Assembly (NCBI GenBank): GCA_036001465.1
Contig: DASYUH010000006.1
Coordinates: forward strand, 19,016 to 83,015
DNA: 64,000 nucleotides
From: Candidatus Polarisedimenticolia bacterium
Lineage (GTDB): Bacteria; Acidobacteriota; Polarisedimenticolia; Gp22-AA2
Reading direction: 5' to 3'
Made by a program: the position numbers and the translations under genes. A model generated the notes under the pieces. That model saw only the letters and a program-made list of their open reading frames with translations. It was not told the origin of the DNA and did not search any database. Numbering within the stretch: the first letter of the stretch is position 1; every line of letters begins with the position of its first letter. Positions 62,155 to 64,000 of the stretch are shown piece after piece.

Positions 62155-64000
62155 GCGGCCGCGCCCCTTCCCCAGTGGTCCTGCCAGAGCTGCAGCATCA
62201 GCAGGGTCCAGATCGGCTTGCGATGGTCATGCCGCCCCTCGAGGTGATCCCGGATCAGGACGGCGACGGCGGCAGGATCCAGGATCCCCTGCCTCTTCAG
62301 CCGCTCGGGGGCGAGAAGATCGAGCATCATCCCGCGCAGCGGCCCGCGCAGCCATTCGGCCACCGGGATTCCGAACCCCTTCTTCGGTCGACCGACGATC
62401 CCCGGGGGCAGCCAGGGCTTCATGGCGCGCTTGAAGATGTGCTTCGTGGTCCATCCCCGCAGCTTCCACGAGGTCGGCAGGCGGCCCACGAGCTCGACGA
62501 AGCGGTAATCCAGCATAGGCGCCCGTACCTCGAGCGAGCAGGCCATGCTGGCGCGATCGACCTTCACCAGGACGCCGTCCTGGAGGTACATCTTCAGATC
62601 GACGTACAGGAGCTTCCCGAGCAGGTCGGGCGCGGGGGCGCGGTCCATGTGCCGTCTGGCTTCGTCGAACAGATCGGTCGTCGCGAGCTCCTCCCTCAGC
62701 TCCCGGCGCAGGATCGACAGCGCCTGGGTGCCCGAGAACGACCCGAGCCAGATCTGGTTCCTTATCGCGGGCGGGAGCCCTGCACCGCTGATGAATTTCT
62801 TGGCCTTGAAATCCAGGCTGATGTTGGCTCGCGAGACCGGGAGCCTCCGCACCAGCGGCTCGATGAGCCCGGAGCGGAGAGCCGCCGGCAGCCGGTCGTA
62901 GACAGCCGCCAGCCGATGCGCCTGGTAGGTGGGATATCCCGCCAGAAGCTCGTCCCCCCCGTCCCCTCCCAGGGCGACCGTCACCTTCTCCCGCGTGAAG
63001 CGGGAGAGAAGGTACGTGGGAAGGATGGATGCGTCTCCCAGCGGCTCGTCCATCGTGGACGCGAGGGCGGGCAGGATGTCGAGCATCTCCGCGGGCGTCA
63101 GGAGCCGCTCCTCGTGGCGGGTGCCGAAGTGGCGGGCCACGCTCTGAAAGTGGACCGACTCGTCGAACGACGGCTCCTTGAAGGCCACCGAGAAGGTGCG
63201 GACGCTGCCCGGCGCGGCGCGCGACATGCAGGCCACGATCGATGTCGAGTCGATCCCGCCGGACAGGAAGACCCCGAGGGGCACGTCGGACATCAGGCGG
63301 CACCTGACCGCCTCGAGCAGCGTCTGCCGGATCGTCTCTTCGACCTGCGCGGCGGGTGGCGCCGCCCCTGTCCGAGGCTCCGGCGCCGGCTGCGCCGGCA
63401 TGTCCCAGTACGGGCGCTCGGTGAACCGGCCCGCCTCGAAGATCCCCAGGTGCCCGGGGCGGAGCTTCCGGATTCCCCGGTAGATCGTCCCGGGACACGG
63501 AACGTATTCGTGCACGAGGTAGCGCGCGACCGAGGCATGGTCGAGCTCCGCTCCGACCGCGGGATGGCGCAGGAGCGCCTTGATCTCCGAGCCGAAGACC
63601 AAGGCCTCTGGCGTCAGCGCATAGTGCAGCGGCTTCTTCCCCAGCCGATCCCGGGCCAGCAGGAGGCGCCGCTTTCCGCCGTCCCAGAGCGCCAGCGCCG
63701 CCATGGCGTTGATGGCCGTGACGAATTCATACCCCCGCTCTTCATAGAGGTGGACCAGCACCTCGGTGTCAGAGCGCGTCTTGAAGCGATGCCCCCGGGA
63801 CATCAGGTCCTCCCGCAGCTCCAGGTAGTTGTACACCTCGCCGTTGAAGACGACCCAGATGCTGCCGTCTTCGTTCGAGATCGGCTGATGGCCGGTCTGC
63901 AGATCGATGATCGACAGGCGCCGCATGCCCAGGGCGACCCCCGCCTGCACATGGAACCCCTCGTCGTCGGGGCCGCGATGAACGAGGGCGTCGGTCATCG
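62151..64000 (-). CDS. asnB: Asparagine synthetase, glutamine-hydrolysing (5' end cut by window)
   Basis: The visible part is at least 615 residues and continues past the window end: the N-terminal Cys of the glutaminase (usually MCGIAG) is missing, and the sequence starts at the LVHRGPDDEG motif. It then has RLSIIDLQTGHQPISNEDGSIWVVFNGEVYNYLELR, followed by the synthetase PP-loop LGVFLSGGIDSTSIVACMS and the acyl-adenylate-site GDGGDELLAGYPTYQAH. In glycan clusters such enzymes often make sugar amides rather than free asparagine, so the real substrate is open. It is the first gene of the asnB-methyltransferase-ArnC-like set. Confidence 0.9.
   Translation of the reverse strand, partial: MTDALVHRGPDDEGFHVQAGVALGMRRLSIIDLQTGHQPISNEDGSIWVVFNGEVYNYLELREDLMSRGHRFKTRSDTEVLVHLYEERGYEFVTAINAMAALALWDGGKRRLLLARDRLGKKPLHYALTPEALVFGSEIKALLRHPAVGAELDHASVARYLVHEYVPCPGTIYRGIRKLRPGHLGIFEAGRFTERPYWDMPAQPAPEPRTGAAPPAAQVEETIRQTLLEAVRCRLMSDVPLGVFLSGGIDSTSIVACMSRAAPGSVRTFSVAFKEPSFDESVHFQSVARHFGTRHEERLLTPAEMLDILPALASTMDEPLGDASILPTYLLSRFTREKVTVALGGDGGDELLAGYPTYQAHRLAAVYDRLPAALRSGLIEPLVRRLPVSRANISLDFKAKKFISGAGLPPAIRNQIWLGSFSGTQALSILRRELREELATTDLFDEARRHMDRAPAPDLLGKLLYVDLKMYLQDGVLVKVDRASMACSLEVRAPMLDYRFVELVGRLPTSWKLRGWTTKHIFKRAMKPWLPPGIVGRPKKGFGIPVAEWLRGPLRGMMLDLLAPERLKRQGILDPAAVAVLIRDHLEGRHDHRKPIWTLLMLQLWQDHWGRGAAA

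Overview
The window is about 64 kb of uniformly high-GC DNA from a Gram-negative-type bacterium: lipoprotein and Tat signals, a PaoABC-like periplasmic molybdoenzyme, the MEP isoprenoid pathway and a type IV-pilin-like protein. The mix (SGNH, sulfatase-like and GT-C proteins with LRSLGYV tails, cohesin and dockerin proteins, NxxGxxAF-repeat proteins, protein-thiocarboxylate genes beside threonine synthase) would suit Acidobacteriota or a related environmental phylum. No rRNA or marker phylogeny is available here, so this is only an inference. No tRNA, rRNA, CRISPR array, transposase or phage gene was seen.

Layout. 1-1.9 kb: a lower-GC stretch with two attC-like sites and two small secreted proteins, probably integron cassettes. 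1.9-11.9 kb (minus strand): a nearly complete branched-chain amino acid operon, leuA-[hairpins]-leuD-leuB-ilvB-ilvH-ilvC-ilvE-cimA, whose usual leuC is absent and replaced by 170 bp of hairpins. 11.9-16.1 kb (plus): a sigma70-type promoter, a SAM-I riboswitch with intrinsic terminator, then ThiF/MoeB-type E1, cysteine desulfurase, threonine synthase-like PLP enzyme and MoaD/ThiS-like carrier. This reads as a SAM-repressed protein-thiocarboxylate sulfur pathway. 16-21.6 kb: a secreted M28 peptidase and a large secreted repeat/PKD protein. 21.7-27 kb: a Tat-exported molybdenum hydroxylase (2Fe-2S, Moco and FAD/Fe-S subunits) with a small cysteine-rich protein, a MocA-like cytidylyltransferase and a ferredoxin. 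27-40.6 kb: housekeeping genes (citrate synthase, threonine dehydratase, pseudopilin, TenA, BON protein, solo ParB-like protein, DUF1326 protein, GT2, IspG, class I fumarase, short-chain fatty acid transporter, ABC-F ATPase).

40.6-43.3 kb: an AT-rich regulatory region with inverted repeats and a good sigma54 -24/-12 element, followed by three overlapping genes for a secreted dockerin protein, a cohesin lipoprotein and a membrane-anchored cohesin protein. 43.3-64 kb: a cell-surface glycan/lipid region of four GT-C-like membrane proteins, two membrane sulfatase-fold enzymes with threonine in place of the formylglycine cysteine, two SGNH hydrolases plus a fragment of a third, a NodU-type carbamoyltransferase, a polysaccharide deacetylase, an ArnC-like glycosyltransferase, a methyltransferase and asparagine synthetase (cut by the window end). 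Several genes (GT2, ispG, fum, ABC-F, the second sulfatase-like gene) have a TANNNT box 6-7 nt before the start codon and no Shine-Dalgarno, which suggests common leaderless transcription.
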